From Pectobacterium sp. PL152 (GTDB taxonomy: Bacteria > Pseudomonadota > Gammaproteobacteria > Enterobacterales > Enterobacteriaceae), in contig CP091064.1 of NCBI GenBank assembly GCA_021907015.1, forward strand, positions 2,232,001 through 2,296,000: DNA of 64,000 bases, in the 5' to 3' direction. Shown here in pieces: positions 42,492 to 52,867 of this stretch. Under the pieces are notes generated by a model, which saw only the letters and a list, made by a program, of their open reading frames with translations, was not told the origin of the DNA and made no database searches. Made by a program: the position numbers and the translations under genes. Within the stretch, counting starts at the first letter, position 1. Each line of letters begins with the position of its first letter.

Positions 42492-43858
42492 TCAATAGTT
42501 TGACCGCCCGTATTTTTGCCATTTTTTGGTTAACGCTGGCGCTGGTACTCATGCTGGTTCTGATGGTGCCCAAGCTGGACTCACGCCAGCTTACCGCCCT
42601 GCTGGAAAACGAGCAGCGGCAGGGCATCATGCTGGAACAGCATATTGAAGCAGACCTTGCCAACACGCCCGCCAACGATCTGCGCTGGTGGCTACGGCTG
42701 TTCTGGGTGCTGGAGAAATGGGCTCCGCCGGGACAGCGCCTTTTTCTGGTCACCAGTGAAGGCCGTATCTTCGGCGTAGAGAAGCATGAAACCCCAATTG
42801 TGCGTAATTTTATCGGGCTGTCGGATAACGCCGATCACCCACAAAAGAAAAATTACGGCCGCATTGAGCTTCTCGGCCCTTTTGCGATCCGCGATGGTGA
42901 TGACAACTATCAGCTCTACCTGATTCGTCCTGCCAGCAGCCCGCAGTCAGATTTCATCAGCCTGCTGTTTGACCGTCCTCTACTGCTGTTGATCTTCACC
43001 ATGCTGATCAGTTCACCGCTGCTGCTGTGGCTCGCCTGGAGTTTGGCGAAACCCGCACGTAAGCTCAAACACGCGGCCGACGAAGTCGCTAAAGGCAACT
43101 TACGCCAGCACCCTGAGCTGGAGTCCGGCCCGCAGGAGTTTCAGGCGACGGGCGTCAGCTTTAACCAGATGGTCAGCGCACTGGAACGGATGGTCACCGC
43201 ACAGCAACGTCTGCTCTCGGATATCTCTCATGAGTTGCGCACGCCGTTGACGCGCTTGCAGTTGGCGACGGCGCTGCTGCGTCGGCGTCAGGGGGAAGGC
43301 AATGAACTGAACCGCATCGAGACGGAAACCCAGCGACTCGACAGCATGATCAACGATCTGCTGGTGCTCTCACGCAATCAGCACAAGAACGAACTGACCC
43401 GTGAGTTCCTGCGTGCCGATGAACTGTGGGGCAATGTGCTGGACGATGCCGCCTTTGAAGCCGAGCAGATGGGAAAAACGCTGGAAGTGCCTTACCCACC
43501 GGGGCCGTGGACGCTCTTTGGCAACCCTGCTTCGCTCGACAGTGCGCTGGAGAATATCGTGCGCAATGCGCTGCGCTATTCACACAACCACATCGAAGTG
43601 GCCTTCTCAGTGGATAATCAGGGCATCACCATCAAAGTGGATGATGACGGCCCCGGCGTGAGCCCGGAAGATCGCGAACAGATTTTCCGCCCCTTCTACC
43701 GTACCGATGAAGCGCGCGATCGCGAATCCGGCGGCAGCGGTTTGGGCCTCGCTATCGTGGAAACCGCCATTACGCAGCACAAAGGCTGGGTCAAAGCAGA
43801 AGACAGCCCGCTGGGTGGATTGCGCTTGATCATCTGGCTGCCGTTGCATCAACGGTAA
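42488..43858 (+). CDS. cpxA: CpxA sensor histidine kinase
   Basis: CpxA senses misfolded envelope proteins and surface contact and phosphorylates CpxR. The 456-residue chain has a first membrane helix (IFAIFWLTLALVLMLVLMV), a periplasmic sensor domain of about 130 residues, a second helix near residues 165-185 and a HAMP linker. The phosphorylated histidine is near residue 248 (SDISHELRTPLTRLQLA). The ATPase domain has the N box (LENIVRNALRYS), G1 (VDDDGPGVSPED) and G2 (GGSGLGLAIVE). The gene is intact and translationally coupled to cpxR. Confidence 0.97.
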   Translation: MINSLTARIFAIFWLTLALVLMLVLMVPKLDSRQLTALLENEQRQGIMLEQHIEADLANTPANDLRWWLRLFWVLEKWAPPGQRLFLVTSEGRIFGVEKHETPIVRNFIGLSDNADHPQKKNYGRIELLGPFAIRDGDDNYQLYLIRPASSPQSDFISLLFDRPLLLLIFTMLISSPLLLWLAWSLAKPARKLKHAADEVAKGNLRQHPELESGPQEFQATGVSFNQMVSALERMVTAQQRLLSDISHELRTPLTRLQLATALLRRRQGEGNELNRIETETQRLDSMINDLLVLSRNQHKNELTREFLRADELWGNVLDDAAFEAEQMGKTLEVPYPPGPWTLFGNPASLDSALENIVRNALRYSHNHIEVAFSVDNQGITIKVDDDGPGVSPEDREQIFRPFYRTDEARDRESGGSGLGLAIVETAITQHKGWVKAEDSPLGGLRLIIWLPLHQR

Positions 43859-43903
43859 ATCGGGCAGCTTCTTCCCCCGTTGCCGACGTTCCTCAACAAC
43901 TCA

Positions 43904-43940
43904 GATGACAGGTGCCCGATAGGGCACCTGTCATCTTCTG
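43904..43940 (+). terminator. Terminator after cpxA
   Basis: A perfect 14-bp stem (GATGACAGGTGCCC at 43904-43917 with GGGCACCTGTCATC at 43922-43935) closes a GATA loop and is followed by TTCTGTTT. Confidence 0.8.
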
Positions 43941-44049
43941 TTTACCTTCTCAAAGTTACACTGGATTGCGTTTTTTACGCGATTGCGTAGAGTGATCGCC
44001 ACTCATGCCGAAAACAGGCAAGACCCGTGTTAAATGAAGGATACCAACC

Positions 44050-46224
44050 ATGAAAGGAGTAACGCTGCTGGCTGGCGTACTGACCGCGTTAATGAGCAGT
44101 CAGGCATTCAGTTCCAGCGATGGAGTGTGCGGCTTTTCCGACTCAGAATGTGGCATGTCCGCCCTGCCTTACCTGCAACCGGGTAATGACACGCGTACGA
44201 ATCTGATGTTGCTGCAAAGCCGTCTCCACGGAATTTCGCTTCCGTTACCCCATCCTTTACCCGATCAAGCACGTTCACGTATCGACCCTTTCACGGCCTA
44301 CCGAGTCATGGGGATCGCGGCGACGGAAACGCCTCAGACGCCAGAGTCAGGAGAGGACGTCACGGCTGATGCACCTTACCTCTCGACGCTCAACAAAGCG
44401 AAGCAACTGCACCTTCCTTTGTCCGTTCAGAGCACTATCTCCACGTTTTCGCCTGATGATAACGAAGGACGGCATATTTCCAATGCGCTCTCCACGCTGG
44501 AGGCGTTCTTCGACGTCCTGTTGGCAGATAAACAACTCACCGAGGAACAGCGCACGCTGCTGGCACATCAGCGGGTGAATCTCCTCAATCCGTTGTATAC
44601 CAAAGACGCGCTGAACGAGGGTCTCGTAAGCCTGCCGGACGAAGGGCATGCCGGCGCACTTATGCAATATTTATTCGCGGTTCTGGCGTTCTATCAGGGT
44701 CACTTTGATGAGGCGGAAAGCGGTTTTCAGGCGTTGGTATCATCACCACAGCCCTGGGTGGCCGAAACTTCACGCTATATGCTGATTCGCGTGGCAATCA
44801 ATAAAGCCATGGAAAACGCGCTTGATGAATACAACATGTTCGACGCCGGTAAAGCCGATAAGGCCACTGCTCAGTTGGCCGTTCAGCATATTGATGACTA
44901 CCTGAAACAGTATCCCGAGGGGCAATACGTCGATTCCGCTAACGGACTGTACCGCCGCGCCTACTGGATCATGAATGATACGGATGCCCTGGCGAAAACG
45001 TACCAACACGAACTGGACGGTACCACCGACGTCGAAGACCTCCTTGAATTGAACGATGAGATCGACAATAAGCTGCTGGAAAATCGGCAGTTCACCAGCG
45101 CGCCCGGCAGCGCACCGTTGACGATGATACAAGATCTCAAGCGCTTGCGTTCGGATGAAGGTTGGCTGGCCTTACCCGCCTTATCCACCGACGAACTGGC
45201 CGCGCAGAAACCGCTGTTTGAGCAAGACAACATGCAGGACACGTTCAGCTACCTTCAAGCCGCCCAGCTGTTTTATGGTCAAAAAGATTACGCCGCCGTG
45301 GTTAACAGCGTTCCCGCTACGCAGGAGAACGATCTGACCGATACCGTGCGTTTTAGTCTGCAAGTATTACGCGGTCGGGCGCTGGTACGTCTGGAGCGCT
45401 GGGATGAGGCAGAAACGCACTGGCGCCAGCTGTTAACGCGCAAGATGGGGTACACGCAAAATCAGTTCCTGCAATTGGCGCTGGCAGAAACGCTGGTCAA
45501 GGCAGGCCATCCCGAGCGAATTTTTACCGCCGATAGCCCGGTGAAAAACCTGCGTTTCCGTTCTGCCGTGCTGAAGATTAGCGCCAACGCCGATTTGCTC
45601 CGTCAGCAAACGGGCGCGCAGCAGAGCCATGAGGAGCGGGCCATTGCGCTGCATACGCTGTTAACCAAATCGCTGACACACGGCGATTACGCCAGCTATC
45701 TCAAGGATGTTCAGTTGCGGAAAGACATCGCACCACTGGTCAGCAGCGAAAATCAAAGCTGGAATCAGGAAGACCTGACGGCATTTGACTGGGATGGCAG
45801 CGACACCGAAGAAGACTATCAATGTCCGGCGCTGAACGACGTGGTTACAACACTGAACCAACGGCCGAATGACGCGCGTGCGATTAACTGCCTCGGCGAG
45901 TTCTTCCTGCGCACCAATAACAGCGTGGGCTTCGACTGGGGTGAAGGCAGCATGTTGAGCGGGCTCACCAACGCGCCAACGCAATTCGTCGGCACTGAAT
46001 ATAACCGTCTGGATGGTTATATGAAGGTGATTGCCGATCCGAAAGCGCCACCGGAAGACAAAACCTATGCCCTGTATCGCGCGGTCTACTGCTATGCGCC
46101 GAGCGGCTATAACGACTGTGGTCCACAGGAAATCAGCAAGGCAACCCGCAAAGCCTGGTTTACTCAACTGAAAACCAAATACAAAGGCAGCGTGTGGGCA
46201 GACAAGCTCGATTATTACTGGTAA
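44050..46224 (+). CDS. Exported TPR-like protein of unknown function
   Basis: The 724-residue protein has a signal peptide (MKGVTLLAGVLTALMSSQAF, cut near AFS-SSD) and is mostly helical. Several segments look like tetratricopeptide-type pairs, for example YLFAVLAFYQGHFDEAESGF, YLQAAQLFYGQKDYAAVVNS and LRGRALVRLERWDEAETHW. Such proteins are often labelled YfiO-like. Cysteines near both ends (CGFSDSECG, CYAPSGYNDCG) may form disulfides. The next gene starts inside its last 31 bases, so the two are surely coupled. I do not recognise a function; a periplasmic or outer-membrane scaffold role is possible. Confidence 0.8.
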   Translation: MKGVTLLAGVLTALMSSQAFSSSDGVCGFSDSECGMSALPYLQPGNDTRTNLMLLQSRLHGISLPLPHPLPDQARSRIDPFTAYRVMGIAATETPQTPESGEDVTADAPYLSTLNKAKQLHLPLSVQSTISTFSPDDNEGRHISNALSTLEAFFDVLLADKQLTEEQRTLLAHQRVNLLNPLYTKDALNEGLVSLPDEGHAGALMQYLFAVLAFYQGHFDEAESGFQALVSSPQPWVAETSRYMLIRVAINKAMENALDEYNMFDAGKADKATAQLAVQHIDDYLKQYPEGQYVDSANGLYRRAYWIMNDTDALAKTYQHELDGTTDVEDLLELNDEIDNKLLENRQFTSAPGSAPLTMIQDLKRLRSDEGWLALPALSTDELAAQKPLFEQDNMQDTFSYLQAAQLFYGQKDYAAVVNSVPATQENDLTDTVRFSLQVLRGRALVRLERWDEAETHWRQLLTRKMGYTQNQFLQLALAETLVKAGHPERIFTADSPVKNLRFRSAVLKISANADLLRQQTGAQQSHEERAIALHTLLTKSLTHGDYASYLKDVQLRKDIAPLVSSENQSWNQEDLTAFDWDGSDTEEDYQCPALNDVVTTLNQRPNDARAINCLGEFFLRTNNSVGFDWGEGSMLSGLTNAPTQFVGTEYNRLDGYMKVIADPKAPPEDKTYALYRAVYCYAPSGYNDCGPQEISKATRKAWFTQLKTKYKGSVWADKLDYYW

Positions 46225-46955
46225 CGCCGTCAATCGTGCTGGCCTGCATACTCTCATTCTGTACGCAGGCCACTTCCATTAACGCAGCACCTTCAACCGT
46301 CAACGCGGCGAACACCACCGTCGATGCGACACGCTATCAGGATTTCTGGCTGTGGGCAGCGGTAAAGCCGCAGCCCATCCTGCATCAAGCCCAGACGTTG
46401 TACCTGCATCAGGGAGAAGTGGCTCGCCGTCAGGGCAAGGTCGTATTTCTGCGCCAGGGGATCCCGCCGAGCCAGCTGCGCGTTAACCGCGTCTGGCTGG
46501 CTTTCCGCATGACCACGCTGGAACTTTCCGATCGCCATCTGAACCGGATGCTAAAGCTACGGGAAAAATGGCAGCGCCACGGTAATCAGGTTGTCGGGAT
46601 TCAGATCGACTTTGACGCGAAAAGCTATCAGTTGGCTGGCTATGTCGCGTTTTTGACACAGCTGCGTGAGCGTTTACCCGAGGATTGTCAACTCAGCATT
46701 ACCGGGCTGCTCGACTGGTCAAAAACCGGGGATGTGTCGGCGTTGAACCGCTTACAGGGTAAGCTCGATGAAGTGGTGGTGCAGACCTATCAGGGGCGTA
46801 ACACCATTACCAACTACGCCGAGTACCTGCCCGCGCTGATGAAACTGGCTCTGCCTTTCCGGGTAGGACTGGTACAAAACGGCAAGTGGGAACCGCAGTG
46901 GCAGCAGCGCCTTGCCACTTCACCGTATTATCGCGGGAAGTGGTCTTTCTGGTGA
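46194..46955 (+). CDS. DUF3142 protein, exported
   Basis: The 253-residue frame starts at a GTG within the preceding gene and begins with a hydrophobic export signal (LLLVTPSIVLACILSFC); the cysteines in it could allow lipid attachment, but the lipobox is poor. The rest is the DUF3142 domain: FWLWAAVKPQPILHQAQTLY, GIQIDFDAKSYQLAGYVAFL and ELVVQTYQGRNTI-like text (DEVVVQTYQGRNTI). The IDFDA and Q-T-Y-Q stretches suggest a TIM-barrel like glycoside hydrolases, an inference only. It works with the TPR-like protein by context. Function is unknown. Confidence 0.78.
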   Translation: MGRQARLLLVTPSIVLACILSFCTQATSINAAPSTVNAANTTVDATRYQDFWLWAAVKPQPILHQAQTLYLHQGEVARRQGKVVFLRQGIPPSQLRVNRVWLAFRMTTLELSDRHLNRMLKLREKWQRHGNQVVGIQIDFDAKSYQLAGYVAFLTQLRERLPEDCQLSITGLLDWSKTGDVSALNRLQGKLDEVVVQTYQGRNTITNYAEYLPALMKLALPFRVGLVQNGKWEPQWQQRLATSPYYRGKWSFW

Positions 46956-47002
46956 ATTCGCCACTGAAAAACCCGCCACCGGCAGGCTGTAGCAAGCCGT
47001 GG

Positions 47003-47466
47003 CTACAGGCAACCGCCGAAGCCATTTTGCCGCCAGGCTTCATAGCTGATAATCGCAACCGCATTCGACAGATTCAGGCTACGGTTATTGGACTGCATGG
47101 GAATGCGGATACGGAAATCTGGTTCGAAGCCATTGCGAATCTCATCCGGCAGACCAGACGTTTCCGATCCAAACAGCAAGACATCACCTGACTGGTAGCT
47201 CGGCTGATCATAAGGACGGCTGCCTTTGGTGGTACAGGCGAAAATGCGTTTACCCGGAACCGCGGCCAGAAAATCCTGATAGTTTTTATGACGGCTGACG
47301 TTTGCCAGATCGTGATAATCCAGCCCCGCACGGCGTAGTTTTTCTCTTCAAAATCAAACCCCAACGGTTCAATCAAATGAAGCGTACAGCCGTTGTTGGC
47401 CGCCAGTCGGATAATATTGCCGGTGTTTGGTGCAATTTGAGGCTCATAGAGCGCGATATGGAACAT
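47003..47466 (-). pseudogene. trmL: tRNA (cytidine/uridine-2'-O-)-methyltransferase TrmL, frameshifted as read
   Basis: TrmL methylates the wobble ribose (position 34) of two leucine tRNAs. It is a small SPOUT-class enzyme with a deep trefoil knot. The reading frame begins [20 protein letters not shown] and, after one base is added at the T5 run 47339-47343 (an A run on the coding strand), continues [20 protein letters not shown], then [29 protein letters not shown] and ends [14 protein letters not shown]. Restored length is 154 residues, about the family norm. The break is probably a base-call error. Confidence 0.85.
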
Positions 47467-47662
47467 GAGATAACGTCAACCACGAAGGAAAATTCCGCCG
47501 CAGTATAACGCATTCCGACAGGGCAACCCAAAACCTGTGCGTGCAGGATTGCGGATTACTCTGCACGACGTTTTCATCCTCAGCGATTACACTTAAGGAA
47601 ACACATCAGGCTAATGTACTGATGAAAACACGATGCGGGCATACAGCCTGTGTGGAGGTTTA

Positions 47663-47968
47663 ATGAAACACCCTACGACATTATTGGCCTGTGCCGTGCT
47701 GCTCGGCCTGCCGCTTCTGGCAAGCGCTAACGCGACACAAGCGCCCACGCCTCAGCAGCAGTTTGAGAGCGGCATCAGCAGCCAGAAACAGTTGCAGCAG
47801 AATATGCAGCAGAGCCAGAAATTGCAGCAACAACAGTTAAATCAGCAGCTCCAGCAGCGTAATCAACAGTTGAATCAACAACGTCAGCAGCAGCTACAGC
47901 AGGATTTACAACGGTCGCAGAGAACCACGCCGCCACCGCCAATTCAAAAGACCCCTGAGGCCTTATAA
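47663..47968 (+). CDS. yhhA: DUF2756 protein YhhA
   Basis: This is a 101-residue exported protein. The ATG at 47663 after TGGAGG begins a signal peptide (MKHPTTLLACAVLLGLPLLA, cut near ASA-NAT). The mature part is extremely rich in glutamine (QQNMQQSQKLQQQQ and more) and ends with a short proline stretch. It matches YhhA, whose gene also lies beside ugpQ in Escherichia coli. Function is unknown. Its last six bases overlap the convergent carrier gene. The low-complexity DNA gives long false frames on the other strand. Confidence 0.85.
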   Translation: MKHPTTLLACAVLLGLPLLASANATQAPTPQQQFESGISSQKQLQQNMQQSQKLQQQQLNQQLQQRNQQLNQQRQQQLQQDLQRSQRTTPPPPIQKTPEAL

Positions 47969-48918
47969 CCGCACACCCATCAGCGTCAGAATCAACGGCG
48001 TGGTTAATGCCGCCATCGCCGTTGATAGCAGCAGGCTTGATGCCACCGGGCCACCCAGTACATCGAACTGGCGTGACATCAGGTAGACATTGACGCCCAC
48101 CGCCATCGACCCCAGCAGCACAACCGCACGCGTTTCCATTTCCGGCAGGCCAAGTGCAATCGCAATCCCCCAGATCACCAGCGGCTGTACCAGCAGCTTG
48201 ATCGTGCAAATCGCCGTGCTGATCTGCCAACCGTCGCGCACGCGGTATTCCGCCAGCCCCATCCCCAACGCCACCAGCGACAGCGGCGCGGCTATCTGCC
48301 CTAGCATGGAAAGCGGCTGATCGACATACGACGGCAGCGGCAGGCCGGTCAGGCTGAACGCCGTACCGGACAGAATGCCGATAATCAGCGGGTTCTTCAG
48401 CACGCCCAGCGCGGTTTTGGTAAAGCCCTGTAGCGACAGTGCCCCGTTACGCGCCCATTCCACCGACACCGTCACCAGCGTCCACAAAATCAGCCCGTTA
48501 AACACCACCACCAGCGCGACCGACGGGATCGCTTCTTCACCCAGCATCAACGTGGCAATCGGCAGCCCCAGCATCACGTTATTGGAGAAAATGCCGCTCA
48601 GCGCAAACAGCGAGCCGGAGACACCATCGAGATGAAAGACCTTGCGCGCCACGATGCGGCCTAAGACAAACACCAGCAGGCACCCGCCAAAAAGGCGATC
48701 AGCAGTCGGGCATCCACCACCGGACGTTTGGAGAAATCCGACATCAGGCGGAATAGCATGGCGGGCATGGCGACGGAGAAGACAAAACGCGTCATGCCGT
48801 CGGTCACGGTGGTCGGCCATTTACCGTAGCGAATCAGGCTATAGCCGAGCGCAATCAGAACAAAGAGGGGTAACGACAGAAAAATCTGGTGCCAAAGCGA
48901 AACAATAAATGCGGGCAT
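47963..48918 (-). pseudogene. Auxin-efflux-carrier family transporter, frameshifted as read
   Basis: This is an inner-membrane carrier of the AEC family (bile/arsenite/riboflavin transporter superfamily), ten helices, substrate unknown. From the ATG at 48918 it reads MPAFIVSLWHQIFLSLPLFV. One base missing in the A5 run 48689-48693 (T run on the coding strand) breaks the frame near residue 76; restored, the chain has about 318 residues with LFALSGIFSNNVMLGLPIAT and GMGLAEYRVRDGWQIST typical of the family. In Escherichia coli nothing similar separates yhhA from ugpQ, so this is a lineage insertion. The break is probably a base-call error. Confidence 0.8.
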
Positions 48919-49028
48919 GAAGCCACTTCCTTATTACCGGCACCAAGTCAGAAGGGGATCGCCGCATTATCTTTATTGCGACGATATCAATATCGCCGCA
49001 GCACGCTATTACGGGAAAGAGGCAGACC

Positions 49029-49778
49029 TCAGCCGGTCGCGAAGCTTGCCCCAATTAAATCTATCCGGTCAGTACAGATACAGTCAACGCCCCAATCCAG
49101 CAAAGTTTGCGCGCGATCAGGTTGGTTAACGGTATAAACCAGAATACGTAAACCCGCGGCTTTCAGCGCCGCAACGCGTTCTGCCGTCAGCAGTTTGTGA
49201 TTCAGGTGGATGGACACGCACCCCAGGCGCTGCGTTAGCGTCAGCCAGTCCTCGTCCCATTCATCCAGCAACAGCCCGCGCGGGAGTTCCGGTGCAGCCT
49301 GCTGCGCGGCTTCCAGGGCATCGATGGAGAACGATGACAGCAGCGGTGCAACCGGATGATCGGCCCACAGCTGACGCGCTGCCAGCGCAATCACCCGTCC
49401 GGTTTCGGTTTCATATCCGGTAGTGGGTTTAATCTCGATATTGGCCGCCATGCCGTACTGCACGCAGCGTTTTGCCACTTCCGATAGCAGCGGCAGGCGT
49501 TCACCAACAAATTTATGGCCGTACCAGCCGCCGACATCCAGCCCGACCAGCTTGTCCCACGGCAGTTCTCCTGCAATGCCCCAGCCATTGCTGGTGCGCT
49601 CAAGCGTATCGTCGTGCAGGAGGAAAATCTGGCCGTCCTGCGACAGCTTGGCGTCAAATTCGATCATCTTGTGACCGAGACTGGCACCAACATCAATCGC
49701 CGCCAGCGTGTTTTCCGGTGCCAGTGAACCACCGCCGCGATGGGCGACAATGTTCGGGTAAGGCCAGATTGTTTCCAT
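49029..49778 (-). CDS. ugpQ: Cytosolic glycerophosphodiester phosphodiesterase UgpQ
   Basis: UgpQ hydrolyses glycerophosphodiesters brought in by the Ugp importer to glycerol-3-phosphate and the alcohol. The 249-residue TIM-barrel has the GDPD signature: [19 protein letters not shown] near the start with the catalytic histidine, then [20 protein letters not shown] with metal-binding acids and the second histidine. It has no signal peptide, which fits the cytosolic form. Its start overlaps the ugpC stop by one base; last gene of the operon. Confidence 0.95.
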   Translation of the reverse strand: METIWPYPNIVAHRGGGSLAPENTLAAIDVGASLGHKMIEFDAKLSQDGQIFLLHDDTLERTSNGWGIAGELPWDKLVGLDVGGWYGHKFVGERLPLLSEVAKRCVQYGMAANIEIKPTTGYETETGRVIALAARQLWADHPVAPLLSSFSIDALEAAQQAAPELPRGLLLDEWDEDWLTLTQRLGCVSIHLNHKLLTAERVAALKAAGLRILVYTVNQPDRAQTLLDWGVDCICTDRIDLIGASFATG

Positions 49779-50851
49779 TATTCCATCCGTAATCCGCTTT
49801 GCGAATCAAACAGGTGCCATGATGACGTCGGTAAATGCAGCCAAAGCGTAGAACCAATGGCGGGACAGTGCTCATAAGAGAGCCGCGCGATCACGTTCTG
49901 TCCGCCCCACTTACCGTGCGCTAAATTGTCCGCGCCCAGCAGTTCGAGTGTGTCGATCTGCAACGGAATACCGTCGGTTTCGCGCGTTGCCAGCTGAATA
50001 TGCTCTGGTCGTACCCCCAGCGTCAATGCTTTACCGCGCCACTGCGGCTTCGGCTCAGGCAGCGCCAGCGCGATGTCGCCGCCGATTTCAAAGCGGCAGC
50101 CATCATCGCTAATGCGGCCCGACCACAGGTTCATGGCGGGTGAGCCAATAAAGCTGGCCACAAACAGCGAGGCCGGGCGGCGATAAATCTCAGCCGGCGC
50201 GCCGATTTGTTCGGCGATCCCTTTGTTCATGACGATGACGCGCTGCGCCAACGTCATGGCTTCAACTTGATCGTGCGTGACGTACAGACTGGTGGTTTTC
50301 AGGCGCTGGTGCAGCTGTTGTAATTCGAGCCGCATCTGTACGCGCAATTTGGCATCCAGATTCGACAACGGCTCGTCGAACAGGAATACCGCCGGTTCAC
50401 GTACAATCGCCCGCCCCATCGCCACGCGCTGACGCTGCCCGCCTGATAGTTCACGCGGTTTGCGTTGCAGCAGCGGCATCAGTTCCAGAATTCGCGCCGC
50501 ATCTTCCACGCGCTCGCGGATCTGCGCCTTGCCGAAGCCACGAATCTTCAAGCCGTAGGCCATATTGTCGAACACGTTCATATGGGGATAAAGCGCATAG
50601 TTCTGGAACACCATCGCAATACCGCGATCTTTTGGTTCCAGATCGGTGACCCGCTGGTTATCAATGTAGATATCGCCGCTGGTGGTACGTTCGAGGCCTG
50701 CGACCATGCGCAGCAGCGTCGATTTACCACAGCCTGACGGCCCGACCATCACCACGAATTCGCCGTCCGCGACGTCCAGATCGATAGGTTGGATAATCTG
50801 TGTTTTGCCATCGTAAGACTTGGTGACGGCCTGAAGTTTTAAACATGCCAT
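49778..50851 (-). CDS. ugpC: sn-glycerol-3-phosphate ABC transporter ATPase UgpC
   Basis: UgpC powers uptake of glycerol-3-phosphate and glycerophosphodiesters. It has 357 residues from the ATG at 50851 ([16 protein letters not shown]); the longer open frame to 50968 is not conserved. Walker A is [15 protein letters not shown], the signature [20 protein letters not shown], Walker [18 protein letters not shown] and the H-loop [17 protein letters not shown]. The C-terminal part is the MalK-like regulatory domain of the CUT1 group. It lies about 200 bases after ugpE, a wider gap than usual in this operon. Confidence 0.96.
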   Translation of the reverse strand: MACLKLQAVTKSYDGKTQIIQPIDLDVADGEFVVMVGPSGCGKSTLLRMVAGLERTTSGDIYIDNQRVTDLEPKDRGIAMVFQNYALYPHMNVFDNMAYGLKIRGFGKAQIRERVEDAARILELMPLLQRKPRELSGGQRQRVAMGRAIVREPAVFLFDEPLSNLDAKLRVQMRLELQQLHQRLKTTSLYVTHDQVEAMTLAQRVIVMNKGIAEQIGAPAEIYRRPASLFVASFIGSPAMNLWSGRISDDGCRFEIGGDIALALPEPKPQWRGKALTLGVRPEHIQLATRETDGIPLQIDTLELLGADNLAHGKWGGQNVIARLSYEHCPAIGSTLWLHLPTSSWHLFDSQSGLRME

Positions 50852-51049
50852 AAGCGTTTCCGAAATTCGTCTCGATAAATCGCTGCTAAACCTGACGAGC
50901 GGTGCGGTGATAATGGGTAGATCGTAAAGACGCTGTGAATACATCCCTGTACGCTCGGATTGCGCCATCCCAGGCGCAAACGCTTTACTCTTCTATCCCA
51001 TTATCACCGTTCTCATTCTATGAAGAGGTTTACCAACGGTATGACCTAT

Positions 51050-51895
51050 TTATTTTTCGCTGTCGACCAGACCGCGAACGAACCAGCGCTGCATCAGTAG
51101 CACCACCAGCAGCGGCGGCAGCATGGTCAGCAGCATCGCGGCCATCACCTGATTCCACTGGGTCGCGCCATCGCCGGAAGCAATCATGCTTTTAATCCCG
51201 GCGACCGCAGTACCCAGATTGGCATCGCTGACAATCAACAGCGGCCACAGGTACTGGTTCCAGCCGTAGATGAACGTGATCACGAACAGCGCCGCCAGAT
51301 TGGTCTTCGACAGCGGTAACACCATGTCGAAGAAGAAACGCATCGGGCTGGCGCCGTCGATACGCGCCGCTTCCATCAGTTCATCCGGCAGCGTCATAAA
51401 GAACTGGCGAAATAGGAAGGTCGCGGTCGCCGAGGCCATCAGCGGCAGCGTTAAACCGGTGTAACTGTCCATCATGTCCAGCCGCGCGATCACTTCCACT
51501 GTCGGGAAAATACGCACTTCCACCGGCAGCATCAGCGTCAGGAAAATCATCCAGAAGAACAGGTTGCGCAGCGGAAAACGGAAATAGACGATGGCGTAAG
51601 CGGACAGAATGGATACGGTGATTTTGCCCACCGTAATCGCCAGTGCCATTACGAAGCTGTTAAGCAGCATCAGTCCGAACGGCGTGGTGTTGTTGCCTGC
51701 GCCATGCAGCCAGATATAACGCAGGTTTTCCCACAGGTGAGAACCGGGGATGAGCGTCATCGGTGCCTGAAAGACTTCCTGATTATCCAGCGTGGCAGCC
51801 ACAAACCCCACGTACAGCGGAAACAGTACGGCAAGGATGCCGACAATCAGCATGATATGGCTGAAAATATCCAACCCGCGACGATTCTCAATCAT
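51050..51895 (-). CDS. ugpE: sn-glycerol-3-phosphate ABC transporter permease UgpE
   Basis: UgpE is one of the two permeases of the Ugp importer. The 281-residue chain has six helices and the CUT1 coupling loop with [20 protein letters not shown], preceded by [20 protein letters not shown]. It starts [20 protein letters not shown] and ends LVDSEK. It lies 12 bases after ugpA. A 198-bp space without a gene follows before ugpC (50852-51049). Confidence 0.95.
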   Translation of the reverse strand: MIENRRGLDIFSHIMLIVGILAVLFPLYVGFVAATLDNQEVFQAPMTLIPGSHLWENLRYIWLHGAGNNTTPFGLMLLNSFVMALAITVGKITVSILSAYAIVYFRFPLRNLFFWMIFLTLMLPVEVRIFPTVEVIARLDMMDSYTGLTLPLMASATATFLFRQFFMTLPDELMEAARIDGASPMRFFFDMVLPLSKTNLAALFVITFIYGWNQYLWPLLIVSDANLGTAVAGIKSMIASGDGATQWNQVMAAMLLTMLPPLLVVLLMQRWFVRGLVDSEK

Positions 51896-51907
51896 TGCTA
51901 TCGACCT

Positions 51908-52795
51908 TCATTGATAGTTCACCTTCCGTTCAACAAAACGGAACTGAATAATAGTCAGCCCGATAACCAGCATCATCAGTACCACCGACTGCGCTGCCGA
52001 ACTGGACAGATCCAGCCCTGCGAAGCCCTCGCGATAAATTTTGTAGATCAGCGTGGTCGTCGACTGCACCGGCCCACCGGCCGTCGCGGCATCGATAATC
52101 GGGAAAGTATCGAAAAAGGCGTACACCAGATTGACCACCAGCAGGAAGAAGCTCACCGGAGAAATCATCGGCAGCACCAGATTGAAGAAGCGCCGCACGG
52201 GCCCAGCGCCATCAATCGCGCCCGCTTCCACCAGTGAACGAGGGATCGATTGCAGCGCCGCGAGGAAGAACAGGAAGTTATAGCTAATCTGCTTCCAGAC
52301 CGACGCAAGGACGACTAAAAACATCGCCTGACCGCTGTGCTGCGCGTGGTTCCACGTGTAGCCCATCAGCCCGAGAAAATGGGTAATCAGCCCCAGACCG
52401 GGGTTAAACAAGAACATCCACAATACGGCAGCGACGGCAGGTGCTACAGCATAGGGCAGGATGATCAACGTCTGGTACAGGCGGCTGGCACGGATGACAT
52501 AGTCCACCAACGCGGCCAGAAAGAGTGAAATCAACATGCCAAACCCGGCTACCAGAAAGCTGAATATCAGCGTGGTATAGAACGAATCGAGGTAGTACGG
52601 GTTATTGAACAGTTGTTTGAAGTTTTCCATGCCGACAAATTCGCTGGATAACCCAAACGGATCAAGATTCTGCACCGAATACCACAGCGCCTGACCAGCG
52701 GGCCAGATAAAGAAAATCACGGTAATCAGCAGTTGAGGTAACACCAGCACGTAAGGCAACCAACTGCTGCGAAAAACGGGGCGGGATGATGTCAT
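51908..52795 (-). CDS. ugpA: sn-glycerol-3-phosphate ABC transporter permease UgpA
   Basis: UgpA is the partner permease of UgpE. From the ATG at 52795 ([20 protein letters not shown]) it has 295 residues, the usual length, with a GAG element seven bases upstream; an ATG four codons earlier is possible but lacks a site. The coupling loop is [20 protein letters not shown]. The ligand side faces UgpB in the periplasm. It follows ugpB after a 72-bp gap with a stem-loop. Confidence 0.95.
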   Translation of the reverse strand: MTSSRPVFRSSWLPYVLVLPQLLITVIFFIWPAGQALWYSVQNLDPFGLSSEFVGMENFKQLFNNPYYLDSFYTTLIFSFLVAGFGMLISLFLAALVDYVIRASRLYQTLIILPYAVAPAVAAVLWMFLFNPGLGLITHFLGLMGYTWNHAQHSGQAMFLVVLASVWKQISYNFLFFLAALQSIPRSLVEAGAIDGAGPVRRFFNLVLPMISPVSFFLLVVNLVYAFFDTFPIIDAATAGGPVQSTTTLIYKIYREGFAGLDLSSSAAQSVVLMMLVIGLTIIQFRFVERKVNYQ

Positions 52796-52826
52796 GCGGT
52801 AACTCATTGCAAACAGAAAAGAAACA

Positions 52827-52844
52827 GGCCGATTCCCTTCGGCC
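52827..52844 (-). other. Stem-loop between ugpB and ugpA
   Basis: GGCCGA (52827-52832) pairs with TCGGCC (52839-52844) in the intercistronic space. Such stems often protect the upstream message of a binding-protein gene and lower expression of the permease genes. It lacks a T-run on the coding strand. Confidence 0.45.
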
Positions 52845-52867
52845 CGGTATTGCTCAACAGAAGCGTA

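Noticed and set aside
46986-47010. Terminator between the DUF3142 gene and trmL
   Set aside because: A CTGTAGC/GCTACAG stem exists, but no T-run follows on either strand and part of it codes for the end of TrmL.
47775-48230. Open frame opposite yhhA rich in alanine and aspartate
   Set aside because: It arises from the CAG/CAA repeats of the glutamine-rich yhhA and runs into the opposite-strand carrier gene in a wrong frame.
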